A stretch of DNA of 64,000 nt from Progne subis subis (GCA_022316685.1 JAKJHU010000046.1:8221001-8285000), one strand, 5' to 3'; positions 52,301 through 62,188 are shown, counted from the stretch's first letter. A program made the numbers and translations. The notes: generated by a model not told the origin, from the letters alone.

Positions 52301-54225
52301 AAAACACCCTATCTGAAACAAATTGGAACCCCTCTTGGAGACCAAACAGGTCTTAAGCTTATTCCTGATAATGATAAATTTGCCTGAATTTTTTCATTAC
52401 TACTTTAAAAAAAATTCTGGGAAAGCAATCATCCAGGTAACTCCCCATATACAGATTTTAATACAAAAAAGGGGGACATGATGTGACTGTAATGTAATGT
52501 TAAGTGGAGCAAAAAAGTGTCTTTCAGGCAGGGCATGACAGAAAGGAAAAAAAACAAACCCATACCACTACTGATTATAAATTATTCAGTTGAAGAAACT
52601 CTCCTCATGTGTTAAGCAGAGCTTTTCCAAGTAGAATATCTAAGGGATCACTTGGCAAAAAATCATGGCCCATGCTTTGGGTGCACCTCAGCCCATGGGT
52701 TTTGTTTAGAAATATTTCTCTGTTTCAGTGCCAAGCAGGATAATTTTTGTTTTAAACAGCACAAACCCCTCCTGATTTGTTCACTGGAAAAATGCATTTT
52801 TGTACCCAAGCGTCATCTTTTCTGTGAGATAACCAAGGGCCAGAGCTGCTTCTCCAGCCTGTGTCTGGATTTGGGTACAGCAGACACCTGAGCTCAGTGC
52901 TGTGCACATGTATCCAGGCACTCGTACAGGTGCTGTGTGTGCCCTTAACCCCATGGATGATAGCCAGGGATGAACTGCCTGTGCTCCTGGACACTCACTG
53001 CCAGAGGAAGCTGTAAGAGGGCTCACAAAGTCTGTCTGATTATAATGAATTGTGTACCACAGGCGGAGCTCCTGGGGGAGTTTTGCCTCCTTGTTACTTA
53101 GATGCTTCTGAAATTGTTCTCTTAGCAGAGTTGTATAATGGCTAAGCCGTGAGTCATCTACTTATTATGGTGTGGCAAGTCACAGCTGATGAGGAAAGAA
53201 GGTGGAATTAGAGCAAATGTGTGTTTTGGACAAAGATCTCTCTAAAGGACTGGAGAAGGTAGAGGAGGTGGATGCTTTAAACTCTCTTTCAGAGGACTCT
53301 TCCACCTGTTCCCACTACTAAGACAAAGCTTTATCTAAATGGGTGTTTGCACACCCACCTGAGTTAAAGCTCAGACAGAATCTTGTCCTGAGGAATTTAC
53401 TGCAAGATGAAGTAGGTTAGGCAATTCTAGATAAAGAATTGGCTTTAAATACATCAGTTGAAAGTAGTGATGAGAATGTTTAATCTGTCCATGCTTATAT
53501 TTTATTAGAATTACTTAAAGAATATTTTTGCCCATATTTATAGAAGAAGTATCTTTTAAGTGCTCCATTTCTATATTTTTTGGTCACTGCAGATGCACTG
53601 TTAGATGGGTTATGTGTAGCCAGAGGGGATCATTTTCACTTTCCAGCTTAACGCATCTCAGATTTCCTAAATACTTCATGATTTCATAACAGAGAATTTA
53701 AAAACCAATGTTTCAAATACGTAATTCTTTTTAAGATACTCTCCATTTAGATCATTTTACTATCTCAAGCTTGTTGTAAATCTAGGTGGGGTGGGCTGTG
53801 TGCTTCTGTCCTTGGGCAAGGACCATGTGCCCACCTGAATTTGTTAGGCATCTTATACAATACCTCCTCTGTACCAAGTAATCCTTTCTTTGAGGGCTCA
53901 TATGCTTCATAAATTCCATTCTTTTTCACCCTCATCAATCTTTTCAATTAAAAAAATCTGTTAAGGCAGCTGAGATTCATGAAGCTCTGTCCTGTATTTC
54001 TGTTCATTACTTAATACACAGGTTCTTTAATTTTTGTAAGAGGCAAGATTCAAATGCCAAGAAGATTCTACTTTATCTGGTCAGATATGTCTCTAATTAT
54101 AAGTTTATTATAAACCGACTTATATAATAATATATTGAAGAAATAATAGTTTTAGCAAATTCTTCTTACCTATAGAACAGCAATAGAAAAAGGGTTCTGA
54201 GACTGCAGCATTTAAGACTGCACAT
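15998..54225 (-). CDS. GABRP: GABA-A receptor subunit pi, complete coding region in nine exons
   Basis: Pentameric ligand-gated chloride channel subunit of the Cys-loop family; in mammals pi is expressed mainly in epithelia and reproductive tissue and assembles with other GABA-A subunits at the plasma membrane. Joined exons: 54225-54170, 48949-48846, 39795-39728, 38480-38263, 37633-37551, 33122-32985, 23680-23528, 21960-21767, 16312-15998 (56+104+68+218+83+138+153+194+315 = 1329 nt, 442 residues). All introns are GT-AG and all phases agree. Visible landmarks: signal peptide about 1-20, loop A WVPDT, Cys-loop C156-C170, loop C TGRY with Tyr225, M1 about 238-262, PAR at 268-270 opening M2 with 9' Leu279, M3 about 301-325, M4 about 419-442. 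Sequons at N98, N141 and N192. Motifs such as [24 protein letters not shown] and [16 protein letters not shown] match pi from memory rather than beta, rho or theta. The 83-, 138- and 153-nt exons are standard sizes for GABA-A genes. No frameshift or lost key residue is seen. Confidence 0.96.
16313..21766 (-). other. GABRP last intron, between M3 and M4 exons
   Basis: 5.45 kb. No other gene recognised. A 129-codon plus-strand open frame at 18488-18877 shows no domain, membrane or signal pattern that I know and is likely chance. Confidence 0.9.
21767..21960 (-). CDS. GABRP: GABRP exon: M2 pore and M3
   Basis: 194 nt with acceptor CCATTCCACAG and donor GTATTT. It completes Gly274 and encodes 275-338. 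[15 protein letters not shown] supplies pore positions 5' to 19', with 6' Thr276 and the gate Leu279 at 9'. M3 covers about 301-325 ([20 protein letters not shown]). It ends on a whole codon (SSKEFPK), phase 0. If the intron were retained, translation would continue about 13 codons and stop, losing M4. Confidence 0.97.
22178..22183. repeat. Target-site duplication of solo LTR, left copy
   Basis: GACTAG, identical to 22864-22869 at the other end of the LTR. It marks the pre-insertion site. Confidence 0.85.
22184..22863 (-). mobile_element. Solo LTR of an endogenous retrovirus, 6-bp target duplication
   Basis: Read on the minus strand it starts TGTAGTGG and ends CTGCTATA, an imperfect TG...CA-type inverted terminus (final CA decayed to TA). 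It is flanked by the identical 6-bp direct repeat GACTAG at 22178-22183 and 22864-22869. Internal order fits an LTR: an AT-rich then GC-rich U3, a TATA-like TTATAA (22477-22472), a poly(A) signal AATAAA (22395-22390), then R/U5. It has no coding capacity and no internal proviral sequence, so it formed by recombination between two LTRs. A 6-bp duplication points to a beta/alpha-like (ERVK-class) element; the class call is inference. It lies in the same sense as GABRP. Confidence 0.88.
22864..22869. repeat. Target-site duplication of solo LTR, right copy
   Basis: GACTAG, matching the left copy exactly. Confidence 0.85.
23528..23680 (-). CDS. GABRP: GABRP exon: loop C end, M1 and start of M2
   Basis: 153 nt, the standard family size. 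The acceptor is CCTTCCACAG and the donor is GTGAGA. It encodes residues 223-273 plus the first base of Gly274: [14 protein letters not shown], then M1 (about 238-262, with [10 protein letters not shown] and [10 protein letters not shown]), then SVPARICI. Tyr225 is the loop C aromatic residue. Pro268-Ala269-Arg270 are positions -2', -1' and 0' of M2 and set anion selectivity. Confidence 0.97.
28269..28288. repeat. Poly(A) run, 20 nt
   Basis: An uninterrupted A20 in the intron before the M1 exon. Confidence 0.95.
30827..30866. repeat. Short tandem repeat, ATTATGTGATTAC-type units
   Basis: Three imperfect units built around TATGTGATTAC / AATGTGATTAC / TATGTGATAC in the intron before the M1 exon. 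Confidence 0.75.
31661..31718. repeat. A/C-rich (AACC)n low-complexity tract
   Basis: AACC, AAAC and ACCA units followed directly by a T9 run. Confidence 0.9.
32985..33122 (-). CDS. GABRP: GABRP exon: loop B to loop C region
   Basis: 138 nt, the standard family size. The acceptor is CACTACAG and the donor is GTAAAA. It completes Trp177, in the position where beta subunits have the loop B Tyr. It then encodes residues 178-222, including [11 protein letters not shown] and [12 protein letters not shown], ending TEAVYET with the first base of Gly223. RGNDSVRGL is highly typical of pi subunits. Asn192 in NDS is a potential glycosylation site. Confidence 0.96.
33123..37550 (-). other. GABRP intron after the Cys-loop exon
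   Basis: 4.4 kb. It contains a 22-nt poly(T) run on the plus strand (36395-36416), otherwise unremarkable AT-rich sequence. Confidence 0.9.
36395..36416. repeat. Poly(T) run, 22 nt
   Basis: An uninterrupted T22 on the plus strand (A22 in the GABRP sense). Confidence 0.95.
37551..37633 (-). CDS. GABRP: GABRP exon: Cys-loop
   Basis: 83 nt, the invariant size of the Cys-loop exon in GABA-A genes. It is too short and phase-bound to stand out as an open frame. The acceptor is a pyrimidine tract ending CCAAG and the donor is GTAAGA. It encodes residues 149-176 plus the first base of Trp177: [20 protein letters not shown] then Cys170 and LQLES. Cys156 and Cys170 are separated by 13 residues, the family-defining disulfide loop, with the conserved YPMD inside. 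The loop couples agonist binding to the pore. Confidence 0.97.
37634..38262 (-). other. GABRP intron before the Cys-loop exon
   Basis: 629 nt, the shortest coding intron. Its 3' end carries an unusually pure pyrimidine tract (T run then C run) just before the acceptor. Confidence 0.9.
38263..38480 (-). CDS. GABRP: GABRP exon: core of extracellular ligand-binding domain
   Basis: 218 nt with acceptor TTTCTCTTTCAG and donor GTATGT. It encodes residues 77-148 plus two bases of Arg149. It starts [12 protein letters not shown] (loop D strand) and contains [12 protein letters not shown] (loop A, with the conserved WVPD), [15 protein letters not shown] and NGTVLYAI. There are two sequons, N98-K-S and N141-G-T. 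This segment builds the inner beta sheet and the complementary face of the agonist pocket. Confidence 0.97.
38481..39727 (-). other. GABRP intron before the 218-nt exon
   Basis: 1.25 kb with donor GTATTG and acceptor TTTCAG. Nothing else recognised. Confidence 0.9.
39728..39795 (-). CDS. GABRP: GABRP exon: first beta strand of ligand-binding domain
   Basis: 68 nt, the standard size of this exon in GABA-A subunit genes. The acceptor is CTTTTTCTTTGCAG. It encodes residues 54-76, [20 protein letters not shown] followed by Asn-Met, matching the [14 protein letters not shown] strand signature of the family. It ends on a complete ATG codon, so the junction is phase 0. The donor is GTATTG, weak at positions +4 to +6. 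Skipping this exon would shift the frame (68 is not a multiple of 3). Confidence 0.94.
44981..45009. repeat. CCATATATAT tandem repeat, three copies
   Basis: Two perfect 10-bp units plus a partial third. Confidence 0.85.
47310..47460. other. Small intronic CpG-rich cluster
   Basis: About 150 nt dense in CpG (GGCGGCGTTTGCGCTCCCGG, GCCGCGGTGCCGGCGC) in an otherwise AT-rich GABRP intron. Overlapping open frames on both strands (Arg/Ala/Pro-rich) reflect composition only. It may be an alternative promoter, an orphan CpG island or a GC-rich insertion. No TATA box or clear splice donor tied to GABRP was found. Confidence 0.5.
48846..48949 (-). CDS. GABRP: GABRP exon: mature N-terminus
   Basis: 104 nt with acceptor TTCCTTTTAG and donor GTAAGT. 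It encodes residues 19 (completed) to 53 plus the first base of codon 54. It begins SMQIPEAEG, a poorly conserved segment right after the signal peptide, and ends [12 protein letters not shown], the conserved N-terminal helix and following turn of Cys-loop receptor subunits (compare GYNKFLRPNFG in human pi). The conserved YNKYLRP fixes the reading frame. The split codon A|AT gives Asn54. Confidence 0.93.
49065..49144. repeat. Degenerate TATACCTTAAAGT...ATTTCTT tandem repeat, three copies
   Basis: Three units of about 24-29 nt share TACCTTAAAGTTTA or TACCTTAGAGTCTA followed by a TATTTCTT-type end. They lie 116 nt upstream of the exon 48949-48846 acceptor. Confidence 0.8.
51471..51485. repeat. 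Poly(A) run
   Basis: About A15 in the intron following the signal-peptide exon. Confidence 0.85.
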
Positions 54226-54258
54226 TGTCACAAGTTCTTTCAGAAGTTCTTGTAGCTC
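54170..54258 (-). CDS. GABRP: GABRP exon with start codon and signal peptide (CDS 54225-54170)
   Basis: The acceptor is a pyrimidine tract ending TTTTTTAG just before 54258. The exon has 33 nt of 5' UTR, then ATG at 54225-54223, then 18 codons plus AG, then donor GTAAGA. The encoded start is [18 protein letters not shown] followed by Arg19, which is split over the junction (AG|G). It has a basic, Cys-rich n-region and a Leu/Phe core, as expected of an ER signal peptide. The base at -3 of the ATG is A, a favourable initiation context. No stop lies upstream in frame within this exon, so a longer N-terminus from an upstream exon is formally possible. The length and character of the signal peptide argue against it. 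The two-base phase fits the next exon exactly. Confidence 0.85.
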
Positions 54259-54752
54259 CTAAAAAACAAAAGGTGCAGATGTCATGTTTTACAGCACATA
54301 TGCATTTCTAATACATGAATTTCCAAAGGTTTTAAACCCTAAAAATATTGTATCTTGAATAGCTTCTTCTAATGTATTAATAAATATCTACATCAATTAA
54401 AAAAAATCTCAAAACTTGAAAAAAAAGAGGTGGCATCAGGATTAATTTAACTAACCAAAAGAAGCTGCTTTCTGGGATACTACAGCTCTTTCATTTTTGC
54501 CTCTGTCCTTTCAATATTAGGAAAAGTAATTGCTGCAAAAAATAATGTAATCCTGTGCAGGAGAATTGCAAACACTGAGTTTTGTCTCCGCTATTTATGT
54601 TTGTGAGTGATTGCATCCCTGGCATATCAGTTCTTAAGGGACAACACATGACCCCATCTCAGAACACAGATCTATTTAAGAGCAACCTCTCTGGTACATG
54701 CATAGCATCAATACCACCAATATATAGCTTTGGTAGTCTTTTTGTTAATGAG

Positions 54753-54768
54753 AAAAAAAAAAAAAAAA
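54753..54768. repeat. Poly(A) run, 16 nt
   Basis: Uninterrupted A16, 83 nt from the CR1 tail. Confidence 0.9.
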
Positions 54769-54850
54769 GAAATTAGAGGCTTCTACCCTAGCTATTAAAA
54801 TAAAAAATCTATTGTATATAAATCATATATAACCATCCACACTCATGAGA

Positions 54851-54903
54851 ATCACAGAATTTTTAGGCTAGAAGAGATCTTCAAGATCATCGAGTCCAAC
54901 CCA
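54851..54903 (-). mobile_element. Short CR1 3' tail
   Basis: ATCACAGAATTTTTAGGCTA followed by GAAGAGATCTTCAAGATCAT and CGAGTCCAACC matches the extreme 3' end of CR1 read in antisense. It is about 50 nt, heavily truncated. Confidence 0.8.
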
Positions 54904-57479
54904 ATGTTTGGCTGAGGCAAGATGTTATTTCTGAATGGGATTTCTTTGCTTTTGTCAGTGTGATTCACTGACAAAATGGTTATTTTAAGACATCTGTCAT
55001 CTCTGTAATCCATTTCTGGATGAAAAGAGTACCAATCCATAGTGTAATGCAGTCATGCAACAGATCTGAAATGCACAGACTGTGCACACTTCTGCTGTAT
55101 TTCATCAAACCTTATTTGTAAGGCTTGCTTCAAAACTCCAAAAACCCTATATGTCAGGAATGCTACGTACCCAGAATCTGCAAGACAGTTGTATGATGAT
55201 AAATGCATATGAAATATCTGTTTCATATTTCAGGAAGGGACAATCAAACATAATATTTTTTAGTGTCCAGAATGAGTTTTGCAGGAGTATCTTGCATTCC
55301 AATTTCACACTAAATTGCTAGTAGTAAAGAATTCGGGGGTTTACAGCCTGAAACTTTGTTTCCCTGTTCTTTAGTGACCAATGTAAAATGCCAACAAGCT
55401 TTTTGAAAACCAAAGTAATTTTTCTTTCGGTCTACGGTTCTAGTAAGAGCAAAACTAGTGGTATTTACCTAAATTAATGCAAGTGAATGGGATATGACTT
55501 TTATGTAACAGTGAAGTGACAAAATAACTTGTTAATGTCTCCACTGAAAAAGGAAAGCCATTTCAATGGCTTTTTAAGCGAGCAAACATTCTCAGCATCT
55601 TGGCTACTTTAAGCATACGCCAGCCTGGTAAATATTAATGTCAAAATAACTCATACACTCCTCCCAACTTCCACAGAAAATCATGCATGAGACATTAAGA
55701 GAGCCGGTAATAGGAAAAAAACAGCACAAATGAGCAGATGGTGTTGTCAGAACATTGCTCTCTACATGCTGATTCTGTAACACTCGTGGTGCAGATCGTG
55801 GGATCTCTTTTGCGTATCTCATTTTGGGTTTGGATGCTTTCTACATTCATTATCTTTATCTCACAGGAAAATATGCTAAAAATAAAAAGCCTCTTACTGA
55901 CTTTATAAGTACTTCGGAAAGCTGCTTTTATATTTAGCTTTTGAATTGCTACTATAAACTCCTAATATGACTGAAGATCCTTTATAAACAGATTAAGGAA
56001 ACCTACAGATATTTCTGAACTTGTTTGGGTTTAGTTTTTACAGTACTGAAGATGAAAAGGAGTGGGCTTATTACTGATTTCTTTCTAAAGCAAGTTTACC
56101 TTCAGTTCTTCACCAACATCCAAGGCAGCAATTTTATGGGAGGACAGGGTGGACAATTTTGGTCGTTAACATATCAAAGGTCAAATCCATCCTATGGTAC
56201 ATGGATTACTTTTGTATGCTCAGGAAAAGAGAGCACAGAAGTAACAGAAGGCAGAAGATCTCTTATTTCTCTATAAGAAACACTAATCCAGAGATCTAAT
56301 GGCCATGTCAGCTGGCTTGTCCTCCCTGCAAAGGCACACTGCATGCCAGCCAAGGAATAGAGCTGGGTAACTGCTGGAGTCTTAAGCTGTTTCACAGATA
56401 ATACTTAAGCTGGGTATATAAATCTCTGCTGCATGTGTGTACATGCTCGCACGCACACACGCGTTTTCTCTGCTGCCCCTTTCTTGTGGGGCTCACTGAG
56501 CTGGTTTGTTCTGCTGAAAAGCCTGCCTCTCGGCATGTTTGCATATCTGGACCTTTCCTGTCACGCGTTTCTTTATCAAATACTACACATTCTCAGCAAG
56601 ATGCCTTCCTGCATGTGTGTACCTACGGAACTACAGGGATTTAAAATGAATTCAGCAGAACCCATAATATTTTCCTCCCACCCTAGAAAAATAAGCATAA
56701 CCTGTATTGTGAATAGAATACTGAGCCATTTGGTTTAACTAGACAGACTGCACGCTGTCCAGATTATCATGCATACACTGACACATCTTGTTGTAAACAT
56801 TTAACTGAGGTGAAGGTAACAAATCTGCCCCACATTCTCATACAATGAGACAACACTTTCCTACTTTTATTCAGATCAGATTAGGACTGTAAAATGTTAT
56901 CTGATGTTTTGACATTTCTCATGGGAATTCAGTAATTTATTATCTTCAGCATGACAGAAAAAGTGAATTTTGCAAGTTGCACAGACCTTTGAGGCTGAAA
57001 TGGGGTGAGGCAGAGGTAGTAGCAATATCCAAAGATTTCACTGGAAGTGAATTTTCTGTGAATGAATTAAAGGATAAGATGGCTATTATGTTGAAGTACC
57101 TTATGCAAAAGCAGAGGCATGGGAAAGAGTAGAAATTATTAGACAATATATATTGTCATATGGCAGTGGCCATATGCCTGAATTCCCATGGCTGCTACTG
57201 CAGGCATCTAAAACTGTGTGTAGAATTATCTTAAAATAAAAAACAGATGGTGGTTTTTAGAATATTAACTGACTTAACATTACAGTTGCATTTTATTTCC
57301 ACATCCGAACTGCTGAATGACAGTGCCTTTAAGTGCTTGACTGAAAGGCAGAGAGAAATTCAGGAGAGATTGACCCAGAGTGTCAGAGAAGTACAGCTGC
57401 CTCCCTTGCTCTGGATTCTCTGCTTGCATTGTCTGTTAGAACTGTTCTTGACTTCATCCTCTGTTCATTAGATCAAAAT

Positions 57480-57850
57480 GAACCAGCTGGAGGGGAAACG
57501 ATGGAAAGCTGGGAACCCTAAGGACTCCGTGGGAGAAGGGAAGGGGGTATATGGAAGGCAGTCACGAGATAAGATTGGGAAGTAGAGGGAATATACCCCT
57601 CGGGTCAGTTGGGGTCAGCTGTCCCAGCTGGGTCCCCTCCCAGTTTATTTTGCAACACCAGCCTCCTCACTGGTGGGGTGGTACAAGAAGCACAAATGGC
57701 CTTGACCCTGTGCAAGCTCTGGTCAGCAGTAACTAAAACACCCCTGAAATATCAACACTTGTGTTCACAGCATGAATCCAAAACACAACCCCATTCTAGC
57801 CACCACGAGGAAAATTTACTCTACTTCAAAACCACCACAGCTTGGAAAAG
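57480..57850 (-). mobile_element. Degraded avian ERVL-type LTR fragment
   Basis: Read on the minus strand, the block resembles the U3 part of the LTR common in bird genomes. It has a GGTTTTG-like start, then a GTGTTTTGGATT-like stretch, a GTCAAGGCC motif, an ACCACCCCACCAG motif and CAGCTGACCCCAACTGACC. The downstream half (R/U5 with terminal CCACGACA) is not recognisable. The family assignment is from memory of the repeat and needs a repeat-library match. It is non-coding. Confidence 0.7.
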
Positions 57851-60800
57851 TCAACTGCAGACAACAGATTGACAGTAGTCACTGACAAAGCACTTTGTGG
57901 AATAAAGTGCCATGATATATATCTGTCTTTGGGTTAATCTGGACGCTTGTCTATAATGGCTGTAGTTTCATGGTACTTCCTAGCACTCCCTGAAAGTGAA
58001 AGAAATGCAAAATTTTCACACTGTCAAATATTTTTTTTCATGTTAGGTTTAATACTGCAGAGACTGCAGCTTGAGGGAAAGGTATCAAAAAGGGGTTTTT
58101 TTTAATGCAGCAAAATAAAAAGAAGGAATAAAATCCAGCGGCAGCAAAACTCCAGGTCTAACAGCGGAATTGACTAATGAAAGTGGACAAATGCATGTGT
58201 CTGCATCCTATTATGAGGGACACCCTCTTATTCGGCTGACAACTGGCTTTTGGCACACCAGCTAGCTTGTTTCTAAACCCTAGGCACATCTGATCTTGCC
58301 CAGCATGGGCAAAACCATGCAAGTCTCCTTGGGCAAGTAATCAAAGTTAGATGTACTTGGCCCATAGAAAGCAGCTGTCTTGTCACGTTTGACGTGCAGA
58401 CAGGCAGTGCAGGGGCCATGCGGTGTGACAGTGTTATGTCAGCAGCTGAAGGGATCCTAGGTCTCTACTGCTGCTCCATGGCAATAGCTCAAAGTGAAAC
58501 GCTGGGTTCCAGTTACGTGACGATCTGATCAGTACAGCTGTCATGTGTGCCAGGTAAGAGAAGTGTCATTTTCTCAGTGAAAAACTTGGGAAGTTGCTCC
58601 AGTCTGAAAGCATCTCCTCAAGTTCTGTTCTCTGAGATGTTTTTGTCAAAAATATTATTCAGCAATAGAAGCTCATACTGTTAAATAAGTAGGATGAATT
58701 TAAGATTCTCCAGAAATGAAATCTGCTTCTCTGTTATAGCAAAAAGAGCTGTAATTGAAACTTCATAATTAGAAATTGTTTCTATAGGTATAGGCATTAC
58801 ATAAGGATCCTTAACATTTTCTCAAATAAATCACTATGACAAATATATTTATTAAAAAAAAAAAAAATTACCATAGCATGATTTCAGACTATATAAAGCA
58901 ACAACTCAGGGATTTACTTCAATGTCCCAAATAACGTGCAAGTTTATATGTAAAATCACTGTCCTCAAAATACACTGGAAGGTAAGAATTAAAGTCAAAT
59001 AAACCTACTGTTGCAACCTTAAAATATTTTTTAGTATCAGCACTTCTACTCACCAAAGGAATAAGGACTAGCAGTGTGCTGCTGATACTTACATAATTAA
59101 GTGTATGAGAGACATTTGGTGCCCTGGATTGAGGTCTTTATTTCTCACCAAGTTCCCTGCATTATCAATTTCGTGGACATCAAAGCCTTAGAGTAAGTTA
59201 CATAACCTAGGATAGGATTATTTTATATGTTTATCTGTTGTTTTCACTCTGTGCATTTTAAATACAGTGCATACTGTGGATTAGCTGGGAAATAACTGGT
59301 AAGGATGCTGTTAGCATTATACTGTTTTTCTGGAAAATTAATTTCAGATTTATAAAAACTGGGTGCTTAGAATGACAGTACAATTCTAGGAGTTACCTTG
59401 ATGAGCAAGTGCCAGATGTCCTGCTCCCAGCCAGCATAACACTGAACTGAAAGGTTTCAGCAAGATACAGAAATGGGTGTAGTAATAAACATTCACAGAA
59501 TAAATTTTAAGAAAGGAGCGTGTTCATGTGACTGCTTACAGTAGTGCTCAGTACAAGCTCTGCATATATCTACTGAGAAATCTACAGAAAATGTGCCCCA
59601 TGGGCTATTTTCTAGTTTAAAAAGGCAGAGAACTAAGTACCTGGTTCCTAAATATGATTTTACATAGTTGACACTCAAAAGTCTAGCATATTAGTGGTGT
59701 TTGAGTCATGGCTGATGATTGCTGCCATTTGTAGAAAGAAATCAGAGGTTTACGGGGTTATTAATAGTTGGGTTTATGTGCATACAGACTTTTTAAAAAT
59801 TTTTGCTCTCTGCGTCTGAGTTCTGCTATCTGGGCAGCTGGACCTCTACATAAGTCTGAGAATGTTTGAGTCCTCTTGTACCAAAATCCAAATCTCAAAT
59901 CTGAGACCCTTACTAGTTTTTCAAGGTGTTTGTCAACACTCCAAGGTCCCCCCACACCCAATCCCACAGGCAAGTGGGGATTACCTTCTGCCACACCAGT
60001 TTTACAGTCAGAATTCATAGCCCACCTGTGTGGCTTCTATCGGCCCAAGAGGCTCGGTTCCTGTGCAATTTAAAGAACAAATGTGTTCAAGTTGGGTCAC
60101 AGAGGGAGGTAACCTGCAGAGGCTGGAACTGATGGATGAAACCTCAAAGATGCCTTTGGAAAGGTTTTGACTGTGCAGGAAGGTACAAACAGCTGCAGTC
60201 CAGCAAACACTGATGGCTTGGGTGGTCTCCCACAGACCATCTGAGAGCTGACCGCACTTCAGGTCACCAGGTTTCCAAAGGACACCCACAAGTGTGGGCT
60301 GAAGGCAGTTACAGAGCTCCTGCGGCACTGAAACCCTCAATATTTACACACACCAGGATAATGTGGTTTATCACCTATAACAAAATGAGATAGTTTTGTT
60401 TGAGCACTATCAGCCTAGATATGATTAAGATAGTTGAAAGTCTGGAAAGCTGGACATGATATGCTGGTTCAGATTAAGAAAATAACAACTTGATTTGGAA
60501 AGACAAATGAAATCCTGTCTTTGTTGTGCCAGTTTAAATTATTGTTCCTTATGAAAGTCAGAAGATCTAGAATCTTCTAGCCTTTAACCTGGGGCCAAGA
60601 GTCCCCACATAAACCATGATGACTGTGAGCTTTGCTCAGCGCATTCTCACACTATAGAAACTAACCAGGACCCAACTAATTAATGTTCCTGCAGCTTCCC
60701 TCCATGCAGCTTCCAGCCTGGGAGGATGAGGGTTCTCACTCTGTCACTGAACACGCGTTTGAGGCTGTGAGAGAAAAACAAGAGCCCTGCAGGAGCAGAT

Positions 60801-60973
60801 TAGGGTCAGTCATATCCATCTTCTCATTGAATGTTGTGCAATGTGCCACTGAAGTTTATGACAGAGGACAGCCCCTCAGTCTGCAATTAATCTTGTTTTC
60901 AGTTGCAAATTCCTGGTAGTTTTGGGGGTAAAGGGAAAGAAGGAAGGGGATATACCTCAGCCACGCCCCTTAT

Positions 60974-61004
60974 TCTCCATCCAAGTTAGGAATTTGGATG
61001 GAGA
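60974..61004. repeat. Perfect 11-bp inverted repeat (hairpin)
   Basis: TCTCCATCCAA (60974-60984) and TTGGATGGAGA (60994-61004) are exact reverse complements around a 9-nt loop. Confidence 0.9.
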
Positions 61005-61025
61005 CTTTTCTGGGTTTGATTATTG

Positions 61026-61045
61026 TTTATGCATATATGCATAAA
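61026..61045. promoter_or_regulatory. 20-bp perfect palindrome with two ATGCAT half-sites
   Basis: TTTATGCATATATGCATAAA is self-complementary. It has two ATGCAT cores separated by AT, resembling a spaced version of the POU-dimer (MORE-type) element. It lies about 1.3 kb 3' of the candidate first exon in the GABRP sense. Function is inferred. Confidence 0.4.
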
Positions 61046-62188
61046 TTTTCCAGAGAAAATTTAATTTTTCTTAGTCACCAAATATCTTCTTCTCATTTTG
61101 GGTCCAAGGTCTTGGACTCAAATTTCTTAGCATATTGGTAAGTGTCCTGTAAGCAGGTGGTTTACAAACTAACCATTCTCAGCAGTGCAACAGGATGAAA
61201 GACGGAGAAAGAGAAAACCAGTTTTCAGAGCAGTTTCAGGTTTTTTTAAATCTATGAAGATTTTGTATTCATAATTGACTGGTACAAATCAATAAAATTA
61301 AAATTACTAAGTAGAATTACACATTTTTGCAAATAATAATCACAGGATATAATGTTTTTAATTGTACAGCCATACAACAATGTGAATGTTGTCCAAGTTG
61401 AGTGTCCTGGGCTCAGCTGTAAGCTTTTGTACCTGCTAAGGTTGAAGTCAGAGGAGTTATTCCAACTGAGATGTGGAGCTGAGCTCAAAGTAATCAGGAA
61501 TTTGGTCTAAGAGGAAATCACATGAGGGACTTTGAAAGCAAGAGGCATTTTTCCAATAAAATATATATTTCAGATTTTTTTCCCACATTGGAAGATTAGT
61601 TCAATCTGTGCATGCCTGTTGCAGGATCTTCCTTTTTCTTCAGGACAAGTTGTTCTAACTTTATTTTATAACAGGTCATTAGAATTACTTGGAGTGTTCA
61701 TGGTGGAGAGCTACCTTTAAGAATCCTGTTTATAAAGTTTGAATAGCCATTGAAATTGTGTATATAGGGGTTTTTTTAAATAATTAGAAAAAAGAGCCTC
61801 CTAGAGAAATAAAATGCTTTCATTAAATTCAAATACTCCCTTTCTTCATTATTCAGTGCTCAATAACAGGTTTAATCAATGTGATCTACTTTAAATTTTG
61901 TGCACCTTTTAAAGTACTAGTGCATTGTTTATCTATGCATTCATTTGAGGTGAGATGAAGATTTGATGAGGAATTGGGGTGTGGGGGAAATGGGAGCTGG
62001 CTCTTCCAGTATCCTTCTTGGAGAAGTTTCCCCACGTGCCACTCACTGTTCTTAAAAGCAAGCTTCTGCAGCCTTTTGGGGGAGACACTCACAACTTCGA
62101 TTTGACTTATTAACTGAAATTCGAGTTATTCTGAGATATTTTAATCCAGCAGCATAATGATACCTCAGAGAAGAAATATTAATATAGT

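Larger units (their letters stand above)
48950..54169 (-). other. GABRP intron after signal-peptide exon
   Basis: 5.2 kb, bounded by GTAAGA and TTTTAG. It contains a short degenerate tandem repeat near its 3' end (49065-49144) and a poly(A) run at about 51471-51485. No other feature recognised. Confidence 0.85.
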
